From NCBI GenBank assembly GCA_002050365.1, contig MWYZ01000088.1, forward strand, positions 88,074 to 152,073: a stretch of 64,000 nt of DNA, read 5' to 3'. The translations under genes and the position numbers were made by a program. A model generated the notes under the pieces. The model did no database searches. It saw nothing but the letters and a program-made list of their open reading frames with translations, and was not told where the DNA came from. Each line of letters begins with the position of its first letter. The stretch's first letter is position 1. Shown here in pieces: positions 20,320 through 28,955 of the stretch. This DNA comes from Acidobacteria bacterium 28-1 (GTDB lineage Bacteria; Acidobacteriota; Blastocatellia; Pyrinomonadales; Pyrinomonadaceae).

Positions 20320-20874
20320 TTAATTTTTCTCATAAAAGCTGAGTTGTGTTTCGCCTTGCTTCAAAACGCGCCAGCGTCTAACCTCACCGACGGCATCGGG
20401 TAGAGTATTTTTGGTGTGATGTTCGACAACCAAAATTCCGTCATCGTTCAGCAAATTTGAAACATTGGAAGCGAACTCAAATAAAAACTGTCGGTAATTT
20501 TCTTTATACGGCGGATCGTAAAATACAATGTCCCAAGTCGTAGCTTGCTTGCGCGAGATATATTTTTCGGCGGTGCTGTGAAAAACTTCCGTTTGTTCGT
20601 CAGGTATTTGAAGAAGGTCGAGGTTTTCTTCAATCAAAGCGCAGGCACGCATTGATTTATCAACAAAGCCAGCGAAACCCGCGCCGCGCGATAAGGCTTC
20701 GATTCCGATTGCGCCGGTCCCCGCGCACAAATCGAGAAATCGTGTTTCGGCATCAATTTTCGGATTTAGGATGTTGAATAAAGTTTCCCGCAGACGGTCG
20801 GATGTCGGACGAGTTTTGTGATTTGTGGGACTTTTCAAAATCAGTCCGCGATATTCGCCGGCAATTATTCGCAT
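20320..20874 (-). CDS. rsmD: 16S rRNA (guanine(966)-N(2))-methyltransferase
   Basis: 184 residues, normal for RsmD. It starts MRIIAGEYRGLILKSP, the family hallmark, followed by TRPTSDRLRETLFNIL. The SAM-binding motif is LDLCAGTGAIGIEALSRGA (near 47-65) and the catalytic motif is FYDPPYKENY (near 113-122). It methylates N2 of G966 in helix 31 of 16S rRNA. A second RsmD-like gene lies 87 bases upstream in the same direction, separated by a heptamer palindrome. Confidence 0.9.
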   Translation of the reverse strand: MRIIAGEYRGLILKSPTNHKTRPTSDRLRETLFNILNPKIDAETRFLDLCAGTGAIGIEALSRGAGFAGFVDKSMRACALIEENLDLLQIPDEQTEVFHSTAEKYISRKQATTWDIVFYDPPYKENYRQFLFEFASNVSNLLNDDGILVVEHHTKNTLPDAVGEVRRWRVLKQGETQLSFYEKN

Positions 20875-20961
20875 TTCTATTTAATTACGAATTTCAAATT
20901 ACGAATTACGAATTGTTAAGAGTTTTTCGTAATTCGTAATTTGAAATTCGTAATTTGAAAT
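20875..20961. repeat. Heptamer-periodic inverted repeat between the two rsmD-like genes
   Basis: Tandem units of ATTACGA/ATTTCAA type run for about 30 bases (aattacgaatttcaaattac...) and are then answered by the inverted complement (ttcgtaattcgtaatttgaa...), giving a long hairpin with 7-base periodicity. A very similar element lies at 57800-57880. It could act as a processing or termination hairpin between the genes. Confidence 0.75.
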
Positions 20962-21879
20962 TCAATTTTTCTCGTAAAAACTCAACGCCGTATCGCCCTG
21001 CACGACGACGCGCCAGCGTTTCATAACCCCGAATGTTTCGGGGAAAAACATTTCGGCGTGATGCTCGATGATAAGAACGCCGTGCGGTTTAAGTGCTGCG
21101 CCGCGACTGAAATAGGCGAGAACTTCATCGTAATTTGAATCATACGGCGGGTCAAAATAAACCACGTCCCAAAAGCGACGGCGTTTCTCCATTCTTTTCA
21201 AAAACGGCACGACTTCAATTTTATGAATCTCGCCGTGTCCTTCCTTTATGTCGCAGCTTTCCAAATTCTTCTTGATATAACTGCACATTTGAGCCGACCG
21301 CTCGACGAAAGTTCCGAGCAGTGCGCCGCGCGAAATCGCTTCGATGCCGACGGTTCCCGCGCCGGCGCATAAATCCAGAAATCTGCCCGCGCGAACACGC
21401 CGAAATAAAATTCTGAACATTACTTCACGAATACGCCGCGCCGTCGGGCGCACTTTGGCGGAGGTCGTACTTTTCAGATATTTTCCTCTGTGTTTTCCGT
21501 CAGTAACTTGCATGTCCGATACGATGCGAATTTGTTCTTCTTGTTCCCAAGTCTTGAGAGTTTTTCCCTTCGACGCAAAACGTCCACGGGGTTGAAATTT
21601 GTCGTTCCGCGACAAAAAACCCGCATCGCCGCGCCGATTATTATCCCTTCCCAGATTATTATCTCTTCCTTGAAGCCGCGTATCGCGGCTTTGATTTCGA
21701 TTTTCACTGTTTTGATTTAGATTATCGCGGCTTTGAAATCGGTCGTTTCTCGGTCGAGATTGGCTATCACGTGGTTGAAAACCTCTCGCTCCAGATGGAC
21801 TATCACCTTGTTTTCTGAAATTATTAGTTCGATTCAAAGGTCTCGGAGTGTTATTCGTTGTCGGTCGCCGGTTTTCCAT
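20962..21879 (-). CDS. RsmD-like methyltransferase with long Arg/Asn-rich N-terminal extension
   Basis: 305 residues. The first 115 or so are low complexity, rich in Arg, Asn, Asp, Gln and Ser (RDNRFQSRDNLNQNSENRNQ), and look disordered and RNA-binding. The rest is an RsmD-type methyltransferase: GKHRGKYLKSTTSAKVRPTA, LDLCAGAGTVGIEAISRGA, DVVYFDPPYDSNYDEVL. It keeps the DPPY catalytic motif, so it should be active. It is a paralogue of the next gene downstream; one may target G966 and the other a different guanine, or this one may be a divergent duplicate. Confidence 0.8.
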   Translation of the reverse strand: MENRRPTTNNTPRPLNRTNNFRKQGDSPSGARGFQPRDSQSRPRNDRFQSRDNLNQNSENRNQSRDTRLQGRDNNLGRDNNRRGDAGFLSRNDKFQPRGRFASKGKTLKTWEQEEQIRIVSDMQVTDGKHRGKYLKSTTSAKVRPTARRIREVMFRILFRRVRAGRFLDLCAGAGTVGIEAISRGALLGTFVERSAQMCSYIKKNLESCDIKEGHGEIHKIEVVPFLKRMEKRRRFWDVVYFDPPYDSNYDEVLAYFSRGAALKPHGVLIIEHHAEMFFPETFGVMKRWRVVVQGDTALSFYEKN

Positions 21880-22075
21880 TTTTCTTCCTTATATAAAATT
21901 ATTGTGTGAATAATTTATGAACACTGACAAAATATATTTTTCACACAAGTTTATGATTTTTGGCAAATCAGCAAAATCTACAAAACAAAGTGGAAGTTTT
22001 AACTTTGAAGAAAGTTTTTCGTCTTGAAATTCGCTAAAAATTAGAGCTGCAATGTTTCACTTGAAAATATTTTTT

Positions 22076-22179
22076 ATCGTTCCTTATAGGTTTAATTCCC
22101 CGTAGCTCTGCTACGGAAATAAGGAAAAAAGATTTTTCCGATTTAAAACCTCGCGGCTCTGCCGCGCGAAAAATTTATT
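22076..22179. repeat. 104-bp dispersed intergenic repeat, copy 2
   Basis: Base-for-base copy of 11290-11393 in the same orientation, including both CTCTG-loop hairpins. The flanks outside the 104 bases differ (gaaaatattttt on the left, tgataactat on the right), so the ends of the element are well defined. It lies in the 387-base gap between the recG 3' end and the RsmD-like gene; the rest of that gap shows nothing recognisable. Confidence 0.85.
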
Positions 22180-22266
22180 TGATAACTATAAAAAGCAATA
22201 TAACCGAATCTTTTAGAAAAGTTCAATAACAAAATGCTTTTTTTAATTTTAACTAAAACGATTTAG

Positions 22267-24633
22267 TTAACCGATTCCTGCAAGTCGGAATCGCGCATCG
22301 GCTTTGGTTACCTCGATAAGTCTTGAAGTTTCACCGGTCAGGCGCTTTTGTGTTAAATAAAATTCCGCTTCTTGACGCGCTTTATCCAAAATCTCCAAGT
22401 CTCGGATTATGTTGCCGATTTTAAATGTCTGAACGCCCGATTGACGCGTGCCGAGAATTTCGCCTTGCCCGCGGATTTCCAAATCTTTTTCGGCGATGCG
22501 AAAACCGTCGGTCGTTTCTTCCATAATTCCTAATCTTTCGCGGGCAACGGCGGTTTTTTTATCGCCCGTCAGAAGTACGCAAAAAGATTGTTCAGCTCCG
22601 CGTCCGACTCGTCCGCGGAGCTGATGAAGCTGTGACAAGCCGAAGCGTTCGGCGTGTTCGATAATCATCAAGGACGCGTTCGGCACGTCAACGCCGACTT
22701 CGATAACCGTTGTCGAAATTAAAATATGCGTTTCGCCGCGAACGAATTTTTGCATTATTTCTTCTTTTTCCGAACCTTTCATTTTGCCGTGCAGAAGTCC
22801 AACTTTGAAACGCGGAAAGATATTATCGCGTAATTCTTCATACATTTTCGTCGCTGCTTTCAAATCAATTTTCTCCGATTCGTCAATCAGTGGATACACA
22901 ACATAGACCTGTCTGCCAAGCGCAATTTCTCGCTCGATTCCTTTGTAAACGCCGTCACGTTTGTCTTCGCCGACAACAACGGTTTTTATCGGCGTTCTGC
23001 CGGGCGGCAATTCGTCAATTACCGAAACGTCCAAATCGCCATAAACCGTCATTGCCAAACTGCGCGGAATCGGTGTCGCCGTCATCACCAAAATGTCAGG
23101 ATTAAAACCGCGTGCGCGAAGCTCGCCGCGCTGCATCACGCCAAAACGATGCTGTTCGTCCACGACGGCTAAACCTAATTTTTCAAACTCAACCGCATCT
23201 TGGATAACAGCGTGTGTTCCGACCACCGCGTGAATCTCGCCGCTGGCAACTTCCGTCTGGATTCGACGCTTTTGGGCGGCGCGAAGACTGCCCGTCAGAA
23301 GCTCGACGCGGTAATTTGATTCGGCAAAAATTTTCTTGGCGTTGCGGGCGTGTTGTTCCGCCAAAATTTCAGTCGGAGCCATTAAAGCGGTTTGATAGCC
23401 GTTTTCCATCGCGGCAAACATTGCAAGAAACGCGACGATTGTTTTTCCGCTTCCGACATCGCCCTGCACCAGACGATTCATCGGCGCGTCCGACTGCATA
23501 TCGTCGAAAATCCGTTTTACGACTCGTTCCTGTGCGCCGGTTAATGTGAACGGCAACAGCGCGTTAATCCGTTCATAGATTTTATCGTTGATTTCGATTA
23601 AAGTTCCTTTCGGCTCTTTCGTGCGCTCACCGCGTTTGAGTTGGAGCGCGAAAGATACCCAAAAGAATTCTTCAAAAATCAACCGCCGGTGCGCATTACT
23701 TCTGGCAGAAGCGTATTCGGAAATGTCTGAATCTTCCGGCGGAAAATGAATTTCTTCGACGGCAGCGGCGCGTGTGATTAGATTTTGCCGCTTGCACAAA
23801 TCGTCGGGCAGAGTTTCTTTCACCGAAGATTTATCGAGATTTTGCAGAATGTTATAGATAATTTCGCGCAGCCGTTTGGTTTGAAATTGTCCGAGTTTAC
23901 GATAGACGGGAACGCGCCGCCCGACGTGAATCATCGCAAATTTCGGGTTATCCGCATCTTCGATTAAGTCTTCATCATCAGATTTTGGATTTTGGATTTT
24001 GGATTTTGGATTTGGTTTGAATTTGCCCGTCGGCGCAGACGTTTTTGATATAACGTCTTCTGCGGTTAAAAGATTTTTCAACAAACCGAATGAATCTATA
24101 TCTTCAAAATTCGGCAAAATTTCCAATTCGTCAGGTTTGTTTATCCGCAATGCAAACGTATTTTTACGCCCGTCCCATTCCCATCTGCCGTAAGCGACAA
24201 AGCGTGTTCCGCGCTCGAATCGTTCTTTCCAATAATTGACGATGCGATATGCGCCTTTGCCGGAGATGAACCACCAGACGACGACCGGTTTGCGCGTTCT
24301 TTCAGCGTCGCCCGCCGTAATCTCGAATATGAAAAGCGGCGGTGCTTTCGGACCGCGATTTTTACCGACTTGAAAACCGCCCGCGACGCGTGCGTAAAGT
24401 TCCAGAGACGCTTCCAGACCTTCGTAAATTTCGTCAATTTGAATCAGATTCGAGCGGTCTTCATAACGCATCGGAAAATAATTCAGCAAATCTTCAATCG
24501 TCGCTTCCGTCAAATCGTTTTTGTATGTAAAGGCGGCAACCGCCATCGCCAGTTTTCGCCACATCGCTTGCGATAAATCGGCCAAGTCGTATTTGTAAAG
24601 TTCGAGAAGCGGAGTTTGAAGCGCGAGTTTCAT
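22267..24633 (-). CDS. recG: ATP-dependent DNA helicase RecG
   Basis: 788 residues, somewhat longer than usual. RecG remodels stalled replication forks and branched DNA. An N-terminal wedge/OB domain (FPMRYEDRSNLIQIDE near 48-63) precedes the SF2 motor: motif I GDVGSGKTIVAF, Ia MAPTEILAEQHA, II VDEQHRFGV (DExH-like DEQH), III MTATPIPRSLAMT, V VGVDVPNAS, VI QLRGRVGRG. An in-frame insert near residues 207-225 (KPNPKSKIQNPKSDDEDLIE) is encoded by a heptamer tandem repeat and lies in a linker between domains. Confidence 0.95.
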   Translation of the reverse strand: MKLALQTPLLELYKYDLADLSQAMWRKLAMAVAAFTYKNDLTEATIEDLLNYFPMRYEDRSNLIQIDEIYEGLEASLELYARVAGGFQVGKNRGPKAPPLFIFEITAGDAERTRKPVVVWWFISGKGAYRIVNYWKERFERGTRFVAYGRWEWDGRKNTFALRINKPDELEILPNFEDIDSFGLLKNLLTAEDVISKTSAPTGKFKPNPKSKIQNPKSDDEDLIEDADNPKFAMIHVGRRVPVYRKLGQFQTKRLREIIYNILQNLDKSSVKETLPDDLCKRQNLITRAAAVEEIHFPPEDSDISEYASARSNAHRRLIFEEFFWVSFALQLKRGERTKEPKGTLIEINDKIYERINALLPFTLTGAQERVVKRIFDDMQSDAPMNRLVQGDVGSGKTIVAFLAMFAAMENGYQTALMAPTEILAEQHARNAKKIFAESNYRVELLTGSLRAAQKRRIQTEVASGEIHAVVGTHAVIQDAVEFEKLGLAVVDEQHRFGVMQRGELRARGFNPDILVMTATPIPRSLAMTVYGDLDVSVIDELPPGRTPIKTVVVGEDKRDGVYKGIEREIALGRQVYVVYPLIDESEKIDLKAATKMYEELRDNIFPRFKVGLLHGKMKGSEKEEIMQKFVRGETHILISTTVIEVGVDVPNASLMIIEHAERFGLSQLHQLRGRVGRGAEQSFCVLLTGDKKTAVARERLGIMEETTDGFRIAEKDLEIRGQGEILGTRQSGVQTFKIGNIIRDLEILDKARQEAEFYLTQKRLTGETSRLIEVTKADARFRLAGIG
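23978..24014. repeat. Heptamer tandem repeat inside recG
   Basis: About five units of the 7-mer GATTTTG occur in tandem on the plus strand. The reading frame of recG is kept and reads Asn-Pro-Lys-Ser-Lys-Ile-Gln on the coding strand, since three units equal seven codons. The same unit appears in tilS and in spacers of the tRNA array. Confidence 0.85.
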
Positions 24634-24864
24634 CGGGAAAATTTTAGCACAAAAGCATTATGAGATTTGAGAAGCGAGAACTGAGAACTAAAAAATTATA
24701 AATGATGCTCAGGTCATTTGAAAATTTAAATCTCTATTCATTTTTCATTAATTTCACGATTAAATAATGATATTCATAAAGTTAAACAAACGAAATTTAA
24801 TAATTTGTTTGTCCAAACTATATTTTCGGCTATAATCCGTGAAAATGGCAGCGGGAGATTTGCG

Positions 24865-25836
24865 ATGAAAATTTTAGTTTATCTCTACGATGAGAGCGGA
24901 AAAGAAAAGGAAGTCAATTTGGAAGAAATTGATATTAATAATCTAAATGATCAACAACTGCTGTGGATAAATATCTTGGAGAGAGATGCTGAATCTGTTA
25001 GGCGCGTAACGACGGCTCTGCATTTAATAAAAGTTCCTATCAAAGGTATTTTGAGAACACGCGAGAGACCGAAAATTTTTAAGTTCCAAGACTTTTATCA
25101 TTTTTTTATAATTTCCGTAGAAGTTGACCGAATGGGAAAAATTTGTCCGATACCGATTGATTTTCTGGTTGGGAAAAACTTCGTCGTCACCGTCCACGAC
25201 GGCGACGTAAAATATCTTCAAGAATTTACAAGACGTGAAAAAGGTGAAAGGCACATCGGCGACCTCGATGCCGAAAGTTTCGTCGCCACAATGCTTGATT
25301 TACATATTGTTTCACACTTTAATGTTTTGGAAAAAATCGAGAAAGAGGTGGACGAAATGGACGAAAATATTTTGAGAAGGGATTTGGAAGACGAAGAATT
25401 TCTCAAACAAATGGTCAAATTGCGAAATGAAGTTTCAAAACTTCGCCGCTGGTTTTTGCCGCACCGCGATATTTTTTATTCGCTTTCCCGACCGGATTTT
25501 AAGAAGGCAGCCGATGCCGATTCGCTTGAAAATTTTCAGCTGCTTAATGAGCATTTTGAATCCGCCGTCGATTCGATTGAAAGCTCGCGCGAAACGGTTT
25601 TGAGCCTTTTCGATTTATACACGACAAAAACCTCGCATCGAATGAATTACTTAATGAAGCGATTGACTTTTATTACTATATTGGTCGGCGGTATGGGCGT
25701 GATTGCCGGCGTTTTGGGAATGAACTTTGAAGAAGAATTTTTCAAAAACTCGAACGCTTTCTGGTTTGTAATTGCAGGAATGTTGACGCTGGCAATTTTA
25801 ACCACCCTTTACGCGCGAAGAAAAAGTTGGTTTTAA
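24865..25836 (+). CDS. corA: CorA-type magnesium/cobalt transporter
   Basis: 323 residues from the ATG at 24865 (MKILVYLYDESGKEKEVNLE), preceded by a GGGAGA ribosome site; an upstream in-frame ATG at 24805 is less likely. A large cytoplasmic alpha/beta and coiled helical domain precedes two C-terminal membrane helices. The selectivity motif GMN is present in GVIAGVLGMNFEEEF at the end of TM1, and TM2 ends in the basic RRKSWF. CorA forms a pentameric Mg2+ channel in the inner membrane. Confidence 0.93.
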   Translation: MKILVYLYDESGKEKEVNLEEIDINNLNDQQLLWINILERDAESVRRVTTALHLIKVPIKGILRTRERPKIFKFQDFYHFFIISVEVDRMGKICPIPIDFLVGKNFVVTVHDGDVKYLQEFTRREKGERHIGDLDAESFVATMLDLHIVSHFNVLEKIEKEVDEMDENILRRDLEDEEFLKQMVKLRNEVSKLRRWFLPHRDIFYSLSRPDFKKAADADSLENFQLLNEHFESAVDSIESSRETVLSLFDLYTTKTSHRMNYLMKRLTFITILVGGMGVIAGVLGMNFEEEFFKNSNAFWFVIAGMLTLAILTTLYARRKSWF

Positions 25837-25895
25837 AAAGGTTTTAGAAATTTTCTCGGTTCAATTTTGTTTGAACATAAGCTGTATTTGATAAA

Positions 25896-27281
25896 GTGAT
25901 AACCGAAGTTAAAAAATATTACGATGGAAAGTCAGAGGAAGTGATTGCCGAGTTTGGTAAATCTTTTTACTTTGACCGAAGACTTTTCTTCGCTGACGTG
26001 CGCGTTAGCCTCGCTTATTGCGACGCACTTTTTCAAGCCGGAGTCTTAACGCGCTTAGAATCCGAGAGAATCAAAAATGGTTTACAGGCAATTGTCAAAC
26101 GTGCCGAATTCGACAAAAATTATTTTGAAGAACCGGCGGCAGATAACATTCATTCATTTGTCGAAACGCGGCTCCTTCAACTCATCGGTGAGACAGGCGG
26201 AAAATTAAACGTCGGACGAAGCCGCAATGAGCAGACGGCAACTGCATTGCGGCTTTGGTTGCGTGAAGAGATTGGAGAGATTTCAAAACACACGCGAGAT
26301 TTGCAAACGGCTTTGATTAACGCGGGCGAGCGGCAGAAAGAAGCGGTTTTGCCCGCCTACGCCAATCAGCAAAAAGCGCAACCGATTCTCTGGGCGCATT
26401 GGTGTTTAGCCTATTTTGAAATGTTTGCGCGTGACCGTGAGCGTCTAGACGAAGTTTGGCGACGAATCAATGTTTTGCCGTTGGGCGCTGGCGTTCTTGC
26501 AGGAACTTCTTTTGAGATTGACCGCGAAGAAATTGCGCGTGAACTAAGTTTTGAAGGCGTGGCGGCAAACAGTTTGGATGCAGTTGCCGACGCGGATTTT
26601 GCCATTGAAACGGTCGGTGCGTGTTGTTTATTAATGATTCATCTATCGCGTTTGGCGGAAGATTTAATTTTATACAATTCGGCGGAATTTGATTTTATCA
26701 AATTAACCGATTCATCTTCAATCGATTCATTTTTAAGACCGAACAAAAATCTCGAAATTTTAGAACTCATACGCGGTAAAACAAGTTGTGTTTTCGGACA
26801 TCAAACCGCCCTTCTCTCAATGATGAAAAGTTTGCCGCTCGGTGTTCATAAAGATTTGCAGGAAATACAAGAAACTGTTTTCGATACTATTGATACTGTG
26901 AATTCATGTTTGAAAATTGTGCAGATTAATCTGGAAAACATTCGCCTTAATGAAGCGAAAACAAAAGATGCTGCGGCTAAACAATACTTGAATGCATCCG
27001 AATTAACGGATTATTTAGTTCAAAGAGAAATTCCATCTAAGATTGCTCAAGAGGCGGTCGGCAAAATAATTTTATATGCCGTTTCAAAAAATAAAAATTT
27101 GGATGAATTGAGTTTAGAAGAAATGCGCGGTTTTTCTGAAATTATTGATGAAGATATTTTTCACGCTTTAAGTTTGGAACAAACTCTTGCAAGCAAAAAT
27201 CAAATCGGCGGAACTGCGCCCGAAAGAGTTTTCGAGGCATTGGAGAGTGCGAAGGTAAGTTTGGAAATGGAAGAAAATTAA
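25896..27281 (+). CDS. argH: Argininosuccinate lyase
   Basis: 461 residues from a GTG start. It cleaves argininosuccinate to arginine and fumarate, the last step of arginine synthesis. Family hallmarks: an N-terminal YDGKSEEVIAEFGKSFYFDR, NIHSFVETRL, VGRSRNEQTATALRLWLREE and VLPAYANQQKAQPILWAHW. The usual fumarase-superfamily signature loop (like GSSIMPQKKNPD) is altered to DSSSIDSFLRPNKNLEILEL, so the catalytic Ser loop is unusual. The HIT gene starts 2 bases after the stop. Confidence 0.85.
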   Translation: MITEVKKYYDGKSEEVIAEFGKSFYFDRRLFFADVRVSLAYCDALFQAGVLTRLESERIKNGLQAIVKRAEFDKNYFEEPAADNIHSFVETRLLQLIGETGGKLNVGRSRNEQTATALRLWLREEIGEISKHTRDLQTALINAGERQKEAVLPAYANQQKAQPILWAHWCLAYFEMFARDRERLDEVWRRINVLPLGAGVLAGTSFEIDREEIARELSFEGVAANSLDAVADADFAIETVGACCLLMIHLSRLAEDLILYNSAEFDFIKLTDSSSIDSFLRPNKNLEILELIRGKTSCVFGHQTALLSMMKSLPLGVHKDLQEIQETVFDTIDTVNSCLKIVQINLENIRLNEAKTKDAAAKQYLNASELTDYLVQREIPSKIAQEAVGKIILYAVSKNKNLDELSLEEMRGFSEIIDEDIFHALSLEQTLASKNQIGGTAPERVFEALESAKVSLEMEEN

Positions 27282-27283
27282 AA

Positions 27284-27700
27284 ATGAACGACTGCATTTT
27301 CTGTAAAATCATTAAAAATGAATCGCCGTCTCATAAAGTTTGGGAAAACGAAAACTTTTTAGCTTTTTTGACTCTCGGCTCACTTAATTGCGGTCATACA
27401 TTACTTATACCGAAGAAACATATTGATTACATTTTTGATTTGGAAGAACCTTTATACACAGGCATTTTTCTAACAGCTAAACAACTATCCAAACCTCTCA
27501 AAAAGGCGATGGCGGCAAAAAGAATCGGAGTTATTATTGAGGGTTTCACCGTGCCGCACGTTCATATTCATCTCGTTCCGCTTCACAATGAAGATGAAAT
27601 TGATCCGCAAAGAGTGAAAAAGATGACAGATATGGAACTTGCCGAAACAGCCGAAAAAATAAGTAAAAAAATAAAAAGCGGCGATGAATCAATTTTGTAA
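27284..27700 (+). CDS. HIT-family nucleotide hydrolase
   Basis: 138 residues. The zinc knuckle start CIFCKIIKNESPSHKVWEN and the histidine triad HVHIHLVPL (near 101-109) define a HIT hydrolase, which removes groups from nucleoside 5'-monophosphates (AMP-lysine or Ap4A-like substrates). Lies between argH and tilS; its last codons overlap the tilS start by 17 bases, pointing to translational coupling. Confidence 0.92.
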   Translation: MNDCIFCKIIKNESPSHKVWENENFLAFLTLGSLNCGHTLLIPKKHIDYIFDLEEPLYTGIFLTAKQLSKPLKKAMAAKRIGVIIEGFTVPHVHIHLVPLHNEDEIDPQRVKKMTDMELAETAEKISKKIKSGDESIL

Positions 27701-28865
27701 AAATCTACTAACCGAATGGCGCAAACTCAATTTGCCTTTTGCCGACGAAACTTTTGTCGTCGCAGTTTCGGGCGGCGCAGATTCATTGAGCTTGATGCTC
27801 GCAGTAAATGAATTAAAAGAACGTCGAAAATTAGATTTGCGAATCGTCATCGCCCACTTTAATCACAATTTACGCGCTGCGGAAAGCGAACTTGATGCGC
27901 AATTCGTCAAAGAAATTACTAATAAGTTTAACTTTGAATTAGCCTACGGAATCCAAAATCCAGAATCGAAAATCCAAAATCAAACGGGCAATCTCGAACA
28001 AAACGCACGAATCGCGCGTTACGAGTTTCTCACCGAAACGGCGCAAAATCTTGACGCTTACGGTATTTTGACCGCGCATACGCTCAACGACCAAGCCGAA
28101 ACTTTTCTGTTGAATTTAATTCGCGGAAGCGGTTTAGACGGTTTAAGCGCGATAAAGCCGATTAGAAGTCTTGAGTCGAGAGTCTTGAGTCAAAAGTCGG
28201 AAGAAAGTTTAAGCTATGAAGAAAAATCCAAAATCCGAAATCCAAAATCCAAAATCCAACTGGTTCGTCCGTTGTTAAATTGGGCAAAGCGCGAAGATAC
28301 GGAAAACTTTTGCCGTCTTAACAAAATTGAATTTCGGCATGACGCGATGAACAATGATTTGGCATTTAAGCGCGTCCGAATAAGAAAAATACTGATTCCT
28401 TTACTTCAAGAATTCAATCCGAAAATTATCGAAACATTAGCAAAAACTTCGGAATTATTACGGGGCAGCGCAGAACAGTTAGCCGCCAGCAGTCGACGTG
28501 CGGCAGAAAACTTCTCGCTTGAAGAGCGAGAATCAAAGGTTGAAGACGAAATTAAAAACTTAAGTTTGAAAGATTTAAAAGATGTTTTTCCGTCAATTCG
28601 ACGAACGATTTTGCGCGAATGGCTGAAAGATAATCGTGGAAATCTCCGCCGTTTGGAACTGAAACATATCGAAGCTGTCGAAAAACTAATTTTCAGCCGC
28701 AAAAGCGGCAAAGTTGTTGAACTGCCGGACGGCGAATTGGTCTTGAAAAAAAATGGGAAATTATATTTCCAAAAAACTAAGGTTGAAAAAAGCCAGTCGG
28801 CAAACTACAATCAAAGTTTGGGTTTTGAAAAGCCCGCACAGCCGCATTCAGAAAACAACGGTTGA
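27684..28865 (+). CDS. tilS: tRNA(Ile)-lysidine synthetase
   Basis: 393 residues. TilS converts C34 of tRNA-Ile(CAU) to lysidine so that it reads AUA. The PP-loop signature is VVAVSGGADSLSLMLAVNEL (near 27-46), followed by VIAHFNHNLRAAESELDAQF and the LTAHTLNDQAETFLLNLIRG motif (near 130-150). Two lysine/serine-rich inserts (around 91-103, NPESKIQNQTGN, and 160-193) are encoded by heptamer repeats and are not part of the family core. It overlaps the HIT gene and precedes ftsH, the common tilS-ftsH order. Confidence 0.93.
   Translation: MNQFCKNLLTEWRKLNLPFADETFVVAVSGGADSLSLMLAVNELKERRKLDLRIVIAHFNHNLRAAESELDAQFVKEITNKFNFELAYGIQNPESKIQNQTGNLEQNARIARYEFLTETAQNLDAYGILTAHTLNDQAETFLLNLIRGSGLDGLSAIKPIRSLESRVLSQKSEESLSYEEKSKIRNPKSKIQLVRPLLNWAKREDTENFCRLNKIEFRHDAMNNDLAFKRVRIRKILIPLLQEFNPKIIETLAKTSELLRGSAEQLAASSRRAAENFSLEERESKVEDEIKNLSLKDLKDVFPSIRRTILREWLKDNRGNLRRLELKHIEAVEKLIFSRKSGKVVELPDGELVLKKNGKLYFQKTKVEKSQSANYNQSLGFEKPAQPHSENNG
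27950..27982. repeat. Heptamer repeat in tilS, first site
   Basis: Units of the AAAATCC/AATCGAA type (atccaaaatccagaatcgaa...) are read in frame as Ile-Gln-Asn-Pro-Glu-Ser-Lys. It corresponds to a loop between conserved segments of the PP-loop domain, so the insertion is probably tolerated. Confidence 0.7.
28166..28260. repeat. Heptamer repeats in tilS, second site
   Basis: Two blocks: five units of a TCTTGAG/TCAAAAG type (28166-28200), then five of AAAATCC (28226-28260, aaatccaaaatccgaaatcc...). Both are in frame and encode a charged Ser/Lys/Asn/Pro linker between the catalytic domain and the helical C-terminal part. Confidence 0.7.
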
Positions 28866-28955
28866 TAATAAAATATCATCAAAAGGCTGTATCTAAATTT
28901 GAAGGATAAACTTTCGATCAAAACGTTTGAAAGTTAATTTTGGAGGCTATAAAAG

